This document shows positions 56,268 to 64,000 of a stretch of DNA of 64,000 bases, piece after piece. The stretch is from Actinomycetota bacterium. Its GTDB lineage: Bacteria; Actinomycetota; Actinomycetes; Propionibacteriales; Propionibacteriaceae. The notes beneath the pieces are model-generated. The model saw only the letters and a list, made by a program, of their open reading frames with translations. It made no database searches and was not told the DNA's origin. How positions within the stretch are numbered: the first letter of the stretch is position 1; each line of letters starts with the position of its first letter. Location: NCBI GenBank assembly GCA_020161015.1, contig JAIUOT010000056.1:1-64000 (forward strand), written 5' to 3'. The translations under genes were made by a program, and so were the position numbers.

Positions 56268-57503
56268 TCAGCCGGTGGCGTCCGCCCGCCTGGGGCCGGC
56301 GCCACCGAGCCAGAGCATGTAGCCGAGGCGGGCCGCGACGGCGAGCACGAGGACAGCGGCTGCTGTGACGGCCAGGTCGGGGCGTACCGACTTGACGAAC
56401 GTGGTCGCGCCCAACGACCAGAAGAGCACCACGTCGATGGCCTGGAACGTGACCAGCGGGCGAGGGCCGAACCGGGCGAGCACCAGCAGCGGAAGCACCC
56501 AGAGCGCGTACTGCGGTGAGAACACCTTGTTGAGGGCCAGATAGACCGCCAGGACGGCGACAGCGGAACCCAGCAGGGGGAAGCTGCCCTTGCGCCGGGC
56601 CCCTGCCCAGCACAGCGCGCCCACGGTCAGGAGCCCGAGTCCGGTGGCCAGCGTCGCGGCGGCCATCCATGCCGCGAGCGGGACAGCAGGGAAGGCCTGG
56701 CCGGCGAAGTGCCAGACCGAGAGCGTCGTGACGTCGATCGGCCGCGTCGCCTGGAAGCTGTACGGCAGCAGCCAGCCCGTCGGGTTGGCCACCAGGACGG
56801 GGAGGTTGATCGCCACGAACACCCCCGCCCCTGCGCCGGCCGCGCCCAGGGCGCGCCCGAGGCGGCGCCGCCACGGCGGCTGGGTCGGCCCCGGCCGCCC
56901 GAAGAGCAGCCAGAGGGCGAGTGGAAGCAGCAACAGCAGCGGATAGAGCTTCAGTGCACCGCCGACCCCGAGGATCGCCGCAGCCCCGAGGATGCGCCCG
57001 GTGCCCACCTCCACAGGGCTCCGGCCGGCCAGCATTCCCAGCGCGAGGACGGTGGTGAGCGCCGGCAGGGCGTCGTAGTTGTAGCTGAGGTAGTGCACCA
57101 GGACCGGGGAGGCCGCCCAGAACCAGGCCGCCGGCCCGGCGAGCCGGTCGAGTACGACGGCGGTCCACGCTGCGGCCGCGCCCATCAACGCCGTGCTGAG
57201 GGCGACGAAGACCGCGAACGACCCCGGCAGGCTGAACAGCCACATCAGCATCCCGGTGAGCACCGGGTACTCGACGGTGACGAGCCGGCCGGTGGCCGGG
57301 TCGAGGAACGGCTGGAGATAGGGCACCAGCCCCGCCGCCAGCCCCCGCTCGTCCCACATCAGGCCCAGGTCGCCGCGGCACCCGGGGACGAGCGTCGCCC
57401 ACCCGGCCGGACCGGGGCCGAGACAGGGTGCCCGCAGGGCGAAGCTCGCGGCCGTGAGCAGCGCGACGACGCCGACCAGCCACGGACGGCGACCAGCGCG
57501 CAC
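56268..57503 (-). CDS. GT87-type (DUF2029) mannosyltransferase-like membrane protein
   Basis: A 411-residue polytopic membrane protein with about ten helices. MWDERGLAAGLVPYLQPFLD and VEYPVLTGMLMWL form the first extracytoplasmic loop with conserved acidic residues of GT-C enzymes. GALKLYPLLLLLPLALWLLF and LNKVFSPQYALWVLPLLVL are typical GT87 segments. Such enzymes use polyprenyl-phosphate sugars outside the membrane. The GTG at 57503 has AGGAGGAG just upstream. Its TGA abuts the stop of the DUF1015 gene with no base between (TGATCA at 56265-56270). Confidence 0.82.
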   Translation of the reverse strand: MRAGRRPWLVGVVALLTAASFALRAPCLGPGPAGWATLVPGCRGDLGLMWDERGLAAGLVPYLQPFLDPATGRLVTVEYPVLTGMLMWLFSLPGSFAVFVALSTALMGAAAAWTAVVLDRLAGPAAWFWAASPVLVHYLSYNYDALPALTTVLALGMLAGRSPVEVGTGRILGAAAILGVGGALKLYPLLLLLPLALWLLFGRPGPTQPPWRRRLGRALGAAGAGAGVFVAINLPVLVANPTGWLLPYSFQATRPIDVTTLSVWHFAGQAFPAVPLAAWMAAATLATGLGLLTVGALCWAGARRKGSFPLLGSAVAVLAVYLALNKVFSPQYALWVLPLLVLARFGPRPLVTFQAIDVVLFWSLGATTFVKSVRPDLAVTAAAVLVLAVAARLGYMLWLGGAGPRRADATG

Positions 57504-57583
57504 CGCTCCTCCTCGAGGCTCCTGTGCCGCCGAGCCTAGTGCGGGCGGTGTCACCGGGGATGCCGGACACCACGGCCTGGCTC

Positions 57584-57589
57584 TAGCCT
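57584..57589 (+). promoter_or_regulatory. -10 box TAGCCT, likely leaderless promoter
   Basis: TAGCCT (TAnnnT) ends six bases before the ATG at 57596. CGGGA in the gap could be a weak ribosome site but is too close to the ATG. Confidence 0.35.
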
Positions 57590-57595
57590 TCGGGA

Positions 57596-58435
57596 ATGGC
57601 AGACAGCATCTTTCCCGGCATCGAGACCCACAAGGGCGGCCACTACGCGGTCCTCGACGCCGGCGCGCACGTCCTGGCATGGACGCCACGAGGGCAGAAC
57701 CCCGTGCTGTGGGTGAGTCCGCTCGCCGTGTTCGCGCCCGGCACGGCCGTCCGCGGCGGGATCCCGGTGGTGTTCCCGTGGTTCGGAGCCGGGCCGTCGG
57801 GCGACCGGAGGCCGTCCCACGGCTTCGCACGCACCGCCGCCTGGCGACGGACCGCCGTCACCAACGACCTCGCCACCAGCGGACGGCTGGAAGTGCGGCA
57901 CGCCCTGGACGCAACCGGGCTGGACGCGTCCGGCCTCGGCAGCGAGCCGTTCGAGGCCGAGCTGGTCTCGGAGTTCACCGCCGGGCAGCTGAGCGTCTCC
58001 CTCGTCGTCCGCAACCCCGGTCCGGGCGCCTTCCGCTACGAGGAGGCCCTGCACACCTACCTGGCCGTGAGCGACGTGGGCGCGGTGTCCGTCGACGGGC
58101 TGTCGGGGTGCACGTACCTCGACAAGGTGGCGGGCGCGGCGGCCGTCCAGGACGGGCCCGTCCGCTTCACGGGCGAGACGGACCGGATCTACCGGCACAC
58201 CGCCGAGGTGGTGGTCGACGACCCCGACTGGGGGCGCCGGATCGCGGTCGGCAAGCAGGGTTCAGCGAACACGGTGGTGTGGAACCCGGGCCGGGAGAAG
58301 GGCACCGCGCTGGCCGATGTGGGCCCGAACTGGCCGGGCTTCGTGTGCGTCGAGGCCGGCAATGTCGGGGACGACGCGATCGAACTCGCCCCGGGCGAAG
58401 AGCACATCCTGACCCAGACCGTGCGCCTGTCCTGA
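57596..58435 (+). CDS. D-hexose-6-phosphate mutarotase (YeaD-like aldose epimerase)
   Basis: A 279-residue beta-sandwich enzyme that interconverts alpha and beta anomers of glucose-6-phosphate. NPVLWVSPLAVF, GGIPVVFPWFGAG and SHGFARTAAWRRTA (substrate-binding His and Arg) match YeaD-type mutarotases, as do YEEALHTYLAVSDV and TDRIYRHT. VVWNPGREKG and PGEEHILTQTVRLS end the fold. It acts in the cytoplasm in sugar-phosphate metabolism. It stands alone. Confidence 0.88.
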   Translation: MADSIFPGIETHKGGHYAVLDAGAHVLAWTPRGQNPVLWVSPLAVFAPGTAVRGGIPVVFPWFGAGPSGDRRPSHGFARTAAWRRTAVTNDLATSGRLEVRHALDATGLDASGLGSEPFEAELVSEFTAGQLSVSLVVRNPGPGAFRYEEALHTYLAVSDVGAVSVDGLSGCTYLDKVAGAAAVQDGPVRFTGETDRIYRHTAEVVVDDPDWGRRIAVGKQGSANTVVWNPGREKGTALADVGPNWPGFVCVEAGNVGDDAIELAPGEEHILTQTVRLS

Positions 58436-58520
58436 CAGTGTTCGGAGTTGGGCCCGTGGAGACGGAAGGTTCGCGAACTCGATAGCCTGACCTCGTTCAA
58501 ACCAGCGTCGAGGAGAAGTC

Positions 58521-60035
58521 ATGGCATCCCGCATCGAGAACGCGGAGTTCCGTAAGAAGGTCACGACCGCCGAGGAGGCGGCCAAGCTGATCAAGCCCGG
58601 CATGAACGTCGGCTTCTCGGGCTTCACCGGCGCGGGCTACCCCAAGGAGGTCCCGGTCGCCCTCGCTGCGCAGATCAAGGAGGCGCACGCCCGCGGCGAG
58701 GAGTTCATGATCGGCATGTGGACCGGCGCGTCCACCGCCCCCGAGCTCGACGGCGCCCTGGCCGAGGTGGACGGTGTCGCGTTCCGCACCCCGTACCAGT
58801 CCGACCCGATCATGCGGAACAAGATCAACGCCGGCATCTCGGAGTACTCCGACATCCACCTGTCCCACCTCGCGCCGATGGTGTGGGAGGGCTTCCTCGG
58901 CAAGCTGCACACCGCCGTGGTCGAGGTCACCGCCATCGCCGAGGACGGCGAGCTCGTGCCGTCCTCCTCTGTCGGCAACAACAAGACCTACCTGCAGGAG
59001 GCCGACCAGATCATCCTGGAGGTCAACAGCTGGCAGAGCCGCGACCTGGAGGGCATGCACGACATCTACTACCGGGCCGCCCTGCCCCCGAACCGCCTGC
59101 CGGTGCCGCTGACGCACCCCGGTGACCGGATCGGCCAGCGCAACTTCCGCGTCGACCCGAAGAAGATCGTCGCGATCGTCGAGACCGACTCCGAGGACCG
59201 CAACACCCCGTTCAAGCCGCTGGACGACGACTCCCGCGCGATCGCGAACCACCTGCTCGACTTCCTGGCCAACGAGGTGAAGCAGCACCGGCTGCCGAAG
59301 AACCTGCTGCCGCTGCAGTCGGGCGTGGGCAACATCGCCAACGCGGTGCTCGCCGGCCTGCTCGAGGGCCCGTTCGACTACCTCACCTCCTACACCGAGG
59401 TGATTCAGGACGGCATGGTCGACCTGCTCGACTCCGGGAAGATGACGATCGCCTCGGCGACCGCGTTCTCGCTGAGCCCCGAGTACGCCACCAAGATGAA
59501 CGACAACGCCAAGGCCTACCGCAGCAAGATCATCCTTCGGCCGCAGGAGATCTCGAACCACCCCGAGATGATCCGCCGCCTGGGCGTCATCGCCTGCAAC
59601 GGCATGATCGAGGCCGACATCTACGGCAACGTGAACTCCACCCACATCATGGGCTCGAAGATGCAGAACGGCATCGGCGGCTCGGCGGACTTCACCCGCA
59701 ACGCCTACATCTCGGCGTTCGTCACCCCGTCCACGGCGAAGGGTGGCGCGATCTCCGCGATCGTCCCGATGGTGTCGCACCACGACCACACCGAGCACGA
59801 CGTGCAGGTGCTGATCACCGAGCAGGGCCTGGCCGACCTGCGCGGCCTCTCCCCGAAGCAGCGGGCAAAGAAGATCATCAACAACTGCGCGCACCCGGCC
59901 TACAAGGACATGCTGCAGGAGTACTACGACTTCGCGCTCACCGTCGCCAACGGCCTGCACACCCCGCACGACCTGCGGACCGCGCACAGCTGGCACGTCC
60001 GCTTCCTCGAGACCGGGACGATGCTCCCGGCCTGA
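58521..60035 (+). CDS. Acetyl-CoA hydrolase/transferase family protein (succinyl-CoA:acetate/propionate CoA-transferase)
   Basis: A 504-residue class I CoA-transferase. GFSGFTGAGYPKEVPVALA near the N-terminus, ADQIILEVNSWQ, LQSGVGNIANAVLAGL and SYTEVIQDGMVDLLDSG follow; the Glu in TEVIQD is the one that forms the CoA-thioester intermediate in this family. NGIGGSADFTRNAYISAF and ITEQGLADLRGL complete it. Members make or recycle succinyl-CoA with acetate or propionate; in propionibacteria one such enzyme works in the propionate cycle, so the acyl acceptor here could be either. The ribosome site is GAGGAGAAG. A strong terminator follows. Confidence 0.9.
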   Translation: MASRIENAEFRKKVTTAEEAAKLIKPGMNVGFSGFTGAGYPKEVPVALAAQIKEAHARGEEFMIGMWTGASTAPELDGALAEVDGVAFRTPYQSDPIMRNKINAGISEYSDIHLSHLAPMVWEGFLGKLHTAVVEVTAIAEDGELVPSSSVGNNKTYLQEADQIILEVNSWQSRDLEGMHDIYYRAALPPNRLPVPLTHPGDRIGQRNFRVDPKKIVAIVETDSEDRNTPFKPLDDDSRAIANHLLDFLANEVKQHRLPKNLLPLQSGVGNIANAVLAGLLEGPFDYLTSYTEVIQDGMVDLLDSGKMTIASATAFSLSPEYATKMNDNAKAYRSKIILRPQEISNHPEMIRRLGVIACNGMIEADIYGNVNSTHIMGSKMQNGIGGSADFTRNAYISAFVTPSTAKGGAISAIVPMVSHHDHTEHDVQVLITEQGLADLRGLSPKQRAKKIINNCAHPAYKDMLQEYYDFALTVANGLHTPHDLRTAHSWHVRFLETGTMLPA

Positions 60036-60042
60036 TTCCGGC

Positions 60043-60081
60043 CAAGGGGCCCGGCACCGTCCATCGGTGCCGGGCCCCTTG
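60043..60081 (+). terminator. Strong hairpin terminator after the CoA-transferase gene
   Basis: A perfect 17-bp stem with a TCCAT loop begins 8 bases past the stop at 60035 and is followed by CCTTTC. Confidence 0.85.
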
Positions 60082-60141
60082 CCTTTCGCCCCGCGTCCGA
60101 GCCGCCCACCCGTCCACTCGCCCCACGAGCCCCACGAGCCG

Positions 60142-60212
60142 TCCGCGCCCCCGATCGCAACGCTCGCCCCCGAAATTCCGGCAGCGCGAGTTGCGATCGG
60201 AAGCGAACGCGG
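60142..60212. repeat. Intergenic inverted-repeat element, copy 1
   Basis: The copy runs from GTCCGCGCCCCCGATCGC to AACGCGGG. CCGATCGCAAC and GTTGCGATCGG still pair as 11-bp outer arms, although both arms differ from copy 3 (ATCGC for AATGC), so the changes are compensatory. The core AAATTCCGGCAGCGCGAGTT is shared with copy 2. Confidence 0.85.
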
Positions 60213-60362
60213 GACGGGGCGTGGCTGGCGGCGGAGGGCAATGGGGGCCGGCGGACTGAGCCGGTCCCCGACGGCTGAGCCGCCACGGCCGACGACCGGG
60301 CCCGTCCACGCCGGGAGCCCCGGCGGCGCGACACTCGTCCCGCCCCCGCGTCCCCAATCCCC

Positions 60363-60437
60363 GTCCGCGCCCCCGAATGCAGCCCTTGCTGCCGAAATTC
60401 CGGCAGCGCGAGTTGCGGTCGGCAGCCAACGCGGACG
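60363..60437. repeat. Intergenic inverted-repeat element, copy 2
   Basis: It has the same flanks (GTCCGCGCCCCCGAATGC and CAACGCGGACGG) and the same core as copy 1, but the arms no longer match well, so this copy looks decayed. The DNA right after copies 1 and 2 (CGGGGNGTGGCTGGCG) is also alike, so the repeated unit extends past the palindrome. Confidence 0.8.
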
Positions 60438-60542
60438 GGGAGTGGCTGGCGCGGGAAGGCCAGGGGCGAACGGCCGACAGCCGCCGGGCGCGCCCAGACG
60501 CGGCGCGGCACCCCTCCCCTCCCCGGGGCGTCCCGCGATCTC

Positions 60543-60616
60543 CGTCCGCGCCCCCGAATGCAACTCGTGCTGCCGGAGTTCCGGCAGCACGAGTTGCATT
60601 CGGGGGCAAACGCGGG
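60543..60616. repeat. Intergenic inverted-repeat element, copy 3, with perfect 27-bp arms
   Basis: Positions 60551-60577 and 60580-60606 are exact reverse complements, separated only by GT. The arms start CCCCCGAATGCAACTC and meet at CCGGA/TCCGG. CCGCG and CGCGG lie outside the arms. The element is one of three in the gap between 60035 and 60670. Translating through it gives recurring pseudo-peptides (IPAARVA-like), but there is no start, ribosome site or codon bias to suggest a gene. Confidence 0.95.
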
Positions 60617-60669
60617 GCGGGAAGGGGGCGAGGGAGGGGAAGGAGAGATGGAGAGGGAAGCGGACGGGG

Positions 60670-61317
60670 CTACGGGAGGAGGAGGGCCTGTAGCTGCTCG
60701 ACGGTGTCGACCAGCGCGTCCGGGCGGGCGGAGACGAGCGCGTCGCGGGTGGCGGCGCCCCAGCTGACGGCGATCGCCGCCATGCCGGCAGCGCGAGCGG
60801 CGAGGACGTCGACGGCGGCGTCGCCCACATAGGCCGCCTCCTCGGGACGAGCGCCGAGCCGCTCGAGCGCGAGCAGCAGCGGGTCCGGCTCGGGCTTGTG
60901 GACGGCCGTGTCCTCCATCGCGACCGTCACCTCGAGCAGTCCCTCGAGCCCGGCGTGCCGGAGCGTGGTCTCCGCGGACGAGCGCCGCTTCGACGTGGCG
61001 ACGCCGAGCCGGGCACCGGCATCCCTCAGGGAGCGCAACAGCCCGGGCGTCCCGGGGAAGTCCTCCAGCAACTCCGGCAGGTGGGCGAGGTTCCAGGTGA
61101 CGTAGCTGTCGATGAGCTCCTGGGCGCGTTCGGGGTAGCGGGAGCCGAAGGTCGTGTACAGGGGTTCGCCGATCCACCCCCTGGCCTCCCCCGGACGCGG
61201 CCGTTCCCCCAAGACATCCAGCATGGCGTGCTCGTAGGACGCGATAATGAGCGGGATGGTGTTCACCACCGTGCCGTCCAGGTCGAAGACGACGACGGGC
61301 CAGCGTGGTGAGGACAC
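60670..61317 (-). CDS. HAD-superfamily phosphatase (phosphoglycolate phosphatase/PpaX-like)
   Basis: A 215-residue hydrolase. VVVFDLDGTVVNTIPLI holds the nucleophile Asp and motif I, LGVATSKRRSS is motif II (Ser/Thr), HKPEPDPLLLALE is motif III (Lys) and YVGDAAVDVLAARAAGM is motif IV (GDxxxD). A helical cap lies between residues 16 and 80. Substrates of this group are small phosphate esters or pyrophosphate. The GTG at 61317 is used; no good ribosome site is visible. It is divergent from the TetR gene, 39 bases away. Confidence 0.85.
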   Translation of the reverse strand: MSSPRWPVVVFDLDGTVVNTIPLIIASYEHAMLDVLGERPRPGEARGWIGEPLYTTFGSRYPERAQELIDSYVTWNLAHLPELLEDFPGTPGLLRSLRDAGARLGVATSKRRSSAETTLRHAGLEGLLEVTVAMEDTAVHKPEPDPLLLALERLGARPEEAAYVGDAAVDVLAARAAGMAAIAVSWGAATRDALVSARPDALVDTVEQLQALLLP

Positions 61318-61356
61318 GACCGTGAGGATACGACCCCGCGACAGGGAGGAACGCAG

Positions 61357-61959
61357 GTGACCATCCAGGCGCACCGGCCCCGAGGCCGGCGCCCCGGCCG
61401 CACGGACACCCGTGCAGCGATCCAGGCGGCTGCACTCACCCTGTTCTCGGAAATGGGGTACGAGAAGGTCTCGCTGCGAGCCATCGCCCGCGCCGCGGAC
61501 GTGGACCCGGCCCTGATCCACCACTACTTCGAGAACAAGGCCGACCTGTTCGCCCGGTCCGTCCTCGACATCCCGCTCGACGCAGAGCGGATCGTCGCCG
61601 ACATCCTGGCGGGCCCCGTCGAGGGGATCGGCGAGCGCACGATCCACGCGTTCCTGAGCGCCTGGGACCAGCCGGGGGCCGGCGACCGGTTCACCGCGAT
61701 GCTGCGGGCGGCGGTCACCGTCCCGAACGCCCGGCGGCCGCTCAGCGAGTTCATGACCCGCGAGATCCTGGTGAAGGTCGCCGAGGCACTCGGCCACCCG
61801 AACGCACGCCTGCGCGCGCAGCTGGCGGTGAGCATGCTGCTGGGGCTCGCGCTGAGCCGCGACATCCTCGAGCTCCCGTCGCTGGTGAAGGCGCGCAACC
61901 CGGTGCTGGTGAAGGTGCTGGGACGGGCGCTGCAGACCCAGCTCGTCGACCCGTGGTGA
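61357..61959 (+). CDS. TetR family transcriptional regulator
   Basis: A 200-residue repressor-type protein. RAAIQAAALTLFSEMGYEKV and SLRAIARAADVDPALIHHYF form the helix-turn-helix, followed by ENKADLFARSVL. The C-terminal half (RRPLSEFMTREILVKVAEAL, RLRAQLAVSMLLGLALSRDI) resembles the TetR_C_16-type ligand domain. The GTG at 61357 has GGGAGGAA upstream. It may control itself, the divergent HAD gene or the membrane protein 33 bases downstream; its ligand is unknown. Confidence 0.9.
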   Translation: MTIQAHRPRGRRPGRTDTRAAIQAAALTLFSEMGYEKVSLRAIARAADVDPALIHHYFENKADLFARSVLDIPLDAERIVADILAGPVEGIGERTIHAFLSAWDQPGAGDRFTAMLRAAVTVPNARRPLSEFMTREILVKVAEALGHPNARLRAQLAVSMLLGLALSRDILELPSLVKARNPVLVKVLGRALQTQLVDPW

Positions 61960-61992
61960 CGACGTAGGCTGGGCCACCCGGCAGGAGGTTGG

Positions 61993-62580
61993 ATGACCAC
62001 GGACGAGACCGCCGTCCCCGAGCCCATCGCCACCCTGGACGCCCCGCCCGTCCCGGTGGCGATCGTGCCCGACGACCCGCGCACCGGCGAGCCCCGCATC
62101 CCGTGGGTGGTCCGGATCGCGTCGGTGCTGAGCCAGCTGGCCGTCGCCGTCGTGATCGGGTCGCTGCTGTGGGTCTACTGGAGGGCCGTGGACGTCGACG
62201 GCTTCGCCTCCGCGTCGTGGCTGATGGGCCAGTTCGTCACCGAGCCAGGCTCGCTGGGCCGCGTCCTGCTCGCGGTGGCGGTGACGGTGATCGCCCTGGT
62301 GGTCTGCGCCCCGCTGGCCATCACCGGCTACTACGCGTGGACGGGCTACCGGTGGACGCGGGTGAGCGGGCTCATCGGCGCCGCGGTGAGCTTCGGTGCG
62401 CTCACCCTCGTCCCGCCCGCCTGGGCGGCGATCCCGCTGGCCGCAGTGGCCGCGGGTCTCCTGTGGCTTCCGGCCGCCACCCGCTACTTCGCCGCCTGGA
62501 CGGCACGCCGCCACCCCGCCGAGGTGTTCGCGCCGCCGACGACCGACGTCTACTACGGGCCACTCCCGCGCTACCGCTGA
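61993..62580 (+). CDS. Hypothetical membrane protein
   Basis: A 195-residue protein with a polar, Pro-rich first 35 residues and about four hydrophobic segments (about 39-62, 82-112, 120-140, 141-160), ending in a short basic/polar tail (DVYYGPLPRYR). I do not recognise a family. The ATG at 61993 has GGAGG six bases upstream. It follows the TetR gene closely and may be co-transcribed with it, so it could be a target of that regulator. Confidence 0.7.
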   Translation: MTTDETAVPEPIATLDAPPVPVAIVPDDPRTGEPRIPWVVRIASVLSQLAVAVVIGSLLWVYWRAVDVDGFASASWLMGQFVTEPGSLGRVLLAVAVTVIALVVCAPLAITGYYAWTGYRWTRVSGLIGAAVSFGALTLVPPAWAAIPLAAVAAGLLWLPAATRYFAAWTARRHPAEVFAPPTTDVYYGPLPRYR

Positions 62581-62712
62581 CCCGGAGCCGCGACCCGGCG
62601 AAATCCCGGGGGCGCTGCGTAACCTTCGTACGGCCCGGAGCGGTTACCTGTGTGTGAGGCGCTCCCCACGCCTCGTCAGGTTCGTGACACCCGACCCCCG
62701 AAAGAGGTTCAC

Positions 62713-63441
62713 ATGACCCGCTCGAAGCTGAGCCGGAGCGCCATCGGCGCCGCTCTCGGCACCGCCGTGGCCATCTCCATGAGCATGGTTACCTTCACCC
62801 CGGTCTTCGCGGAAACCCTGCCCCCGCAGATCACCTGGACCAACCCGATCGCCGACGGCGCGACGTTCACCTACGGTGCCGTCCCGGCAGCGCCCACCTG
62901 CACGGCGACCTCCGAGGACCCGGCCGTGGTGCTGAAGTGTGACGTCGACGGCTACAGCGTCGAGGTCGGCCAGCACACGCTCACCCCGATGGTCAGCACC
63001 CAGCTGCCCGACCTGACCTGGGGCGCTCCCGAGGCCGTCACCACCGCGGCGACCTCCTACACCGTCGAGGCGTGGAAGCTGAAGGGCTTCTACTCCCCCG
63101 TGAAGGACGGCAAGATCACCCGCAAGGCCGGCTCGACCATCCCCTTCAAGTTCAAGGTCTACGTCGACGGCGTCAAGGAGAAGGACAAGGCCGTCGTGGC
63201 CAGCTTCCTCGCCCAGCCGGTCGACTGCACGACGCTCGTCGCGCAGGGCGCCCCGGTGACGGTGACCTCCACCCACAAGGGGTTCACGCTGAAGTACCGC
63301 GACGGCGCGTTCCACCAGAACTGGAAGGTGCCGGCGGTCAAGGCCAAGGGCAGCACCAAGAAGCTCGCCAAGCCCTGCTACGACGTGCGGATGACCACCC
63401 AGGACGGCTCGTTCCTCCAGGCCTTCGTCACCGTCAGGTGA
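62713..63441 (+). CDS. Secreted protein with PxKDG/IPFKFKV-type domain
   Basis: A 242-residue exported protein. A basic start (MTRSKLSRS), hydrophobic core (IGAALGTAVAISMSMV) and VFAE give a signal peptide of about 35 residues. The C-terminal half has FYSPVKDGKITRKAGSTIPF then KFKVYVDG, a motif found in many actinobacterial surface proteins, and two paired Cys (DCTT and PCYD). The fold is probably all-beta; the function is unknown. The ATG at 62713 has AGAGG six to seven bases upstream. A strong bidirectional terminator follows. Confidence 0.75.
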   Translation: MTRSKLSRSAIGAALGTAVAISMSMVTFTPVFAETLPPQITWTNPIADGATFTYGAVPAAPTCTATSEDPAVVLKCDVDGYSVEVGQHTLTPMVSTQLPDLTWGAPEAVTTAATSYTVEAWKLKGFYSPVKDGKITRKAGSTIPFKFKVYVDGVKEKDKAVVASFLAQPVDCTTLVAQGAPVTVTSTHKGFTLKYRDGAFHQNWKVPAVKAKGSTKKLAKPCYDVRMTTQDGSFLQAFVTVR

Positions 63442-63500
63442 CCCCTTCCGGGCCGGCGCGTCGGATGAGTACCCCGCGCTGACCCGTCACCCCCACTCCA

Positions 63501-63536
63501 CCGGCGGCCGGCCCTCTCCCTGGGGCCGGCCGCCGG
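63501..63536. terminator. Bidirectional hairpin terminator
   Basis: CCGGCGGCCGGCCC and its exact complement form a 14-bp stem with an 8-base loop, midway between the convergent stops at 63441 (+) and 63597 (-). Confidence 0.75.
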
Positions 63537-63596
63537 TGCGCGTGCCGGTGGAGCGCCCGGCGGGACGGCCACCGGTGACCGCCTCCTCAGCTGGGC

Positions 63597-64000
63597 TCAG
63601 GGTTCGAGCGGGAGCAGCAGGGCGCCCGCGTGGGGCGGCAGGACCACGGACGTGCCCAGCAGCCGTGCCCCGGACGGCGTCGCCCAGCGCAGCTGGTGCC
63701 GCCCGCCGAGGTCGACCGTCGCCTCCGCGTCGCCGAAGTTGACCACCACGGCCGGCCCGCCGCGTCGCATCAGGAACCAGCGGGCGTTCTCGTCGACCCG
63801 GCAGCTGGTCGTCGCCAGCGAAGGGTTCGACAGCTCGGCGTACTGCCGGCGGAGCGCGATCAGCTCGCGATAGGCCTGGAGCACCACCCGGTGCCGGCCG
63901 CGGTCCCGCTCGCCCCAGTCGAGACGGGCGGAGACGAAGGTCGCCGGGTCCATCGGGTCCGGGACCGTCGTGGGGTCCCAGTTCATCCGCGCGAACTCCG
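63597..64000 (-). CDS. treZ: Maltooligosyltrehalose trehalohydrolase (TreZ), C-terminal part
   Basis: The last 133 codons of a minus-strand gene that enters from beyond the window edge. EFARMNWDP followed by VPDPMDPATFVSARLDWGE is the characteristic TreZ segment after the GH13 barrel, then HRVVLQAYRELIALRR. The rest is the C-terminal beta domain (ARWFLMRRGGPAVVVNFGD, LPPHAGALLLPLEP). TreZ releases trehalose from maltooligosyltrehalose made by TreY. The catalytic residues lie outside the window; the call rests on this C-terminal signature. Confidence 0.8.
   Translation of the reverse strand, partial: EFARMNWDPTTVPDPMDPATFVSARLDWGERDRGRHRVVLQAYRELIALRRQYAELSNPSLATTSCRVDENARWFLMRRGGPAVVVNFGDAEATVDLGGRHQLRWATPSGARLLGTSVVLPPHAGALLLPLEP

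Noticed and set aside
60067-60832. Open frames through the intergenic repeats with recurring IPAARVA-like peptides
   Set aside because: The recurrence comes from the inverted-repeat DNA itself. No start, ribosome site or codon bias supports a gene.

Overview
The window is high-GC DNA on which almost every codon ends in G or C. GTG starts are frequent, genes are often joined by 4-base GTGA overlaps, and several start codons sit 6-8 bases behind a TAnnnT box, as in leaderless transcripts. Together with DUF4012, a fused RmlC-RmlD, TreZ and an acetyl-CoA hydrolase/transferase-family enzyme, this points to an actinobacterium. The CoA-transferase would suit a propionibacterial relative, but that placement is only a guess. 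No rRNA, tRNA, transposase, integrase or CRISPR array was seen.

About 54 kb (187-54961) is one large surface-polysaccharide and secreted-protein locus in several transcription blocks. Block 1 (187-8772, +) is a compact operon: Wzy-like polymerase/ligase, Wzz-BY-kinase, low-molecular-weight tyrosine phosphatase, FrhB-like Fe-S protein, Wzx-type flippase, glycosyltransferase and polysaccharide pyruvyl transferase. Block 2 (8791-23256, -) encodes secreted proteins: a roughly 3,000-residue protein with a beta-propeller-like N-terminus, 4 LamG and 13 PKD modules, its overlapping lipoprotein, and two tandem beta-helix paralogues. Block 3 (23362-27901, -) pairs a TagD-like cytidylyltransferase with a CDP-alcohol phosphotransferase around two glycosyltransferase genes. 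Block 4 (28148-32455) holds a GT2 and the full dTDP-L-rhamnose pathway (rmlA, rmlB, rmlCD). Block 5 (32867-37611, +) has a GT2-GT26 fusion, a serine-acetyltransferase-like protein, a GT4 and a GH5-like lipoprotein. Block 6 (37634-43606) has an acyltransferase, a second Wzz (no kinase), a second Wzy, a glycosyltransferase and a LamG protein. Block 7 (43667-52985) has a second pyruvyl transferase, a second flippase and a GT2, then two near-duplicate polyprenyl glycosylphosphotransferases separated by an acyltransferase-3 gene, and a hexapeptide acyltransferase. A DUF4012 protein closes the locus.

With two initiating transferases, flippases, polymerases, chain-length proteins and pyruvyl transferases, the locus can in principle build two polymers, or one elaborately modified polymer. 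Rhamnose is made on site, and pyruvyl, acetyl and possibly phospho-alcohol groups are likely decorations. The secreted beta-helix, LamG and PKD proteins may bind, process or anchor the polymer; this last point is inference.

The right end (55077-64000) is ordinary chromosome: DUF1015, a GT87 mannosyltransferase-like protein, a hexose-6-phosphate mutarotase, a CoA-transferase, a HAD phosphatase, a TetR regulator, a membrane protein, a secreted protein and the C-terminus of treZ. Between the CoA-transferase and the HAD gene lie three copies of a long inverted-repeat element, one a perfect 27-bp-armed palindrome.
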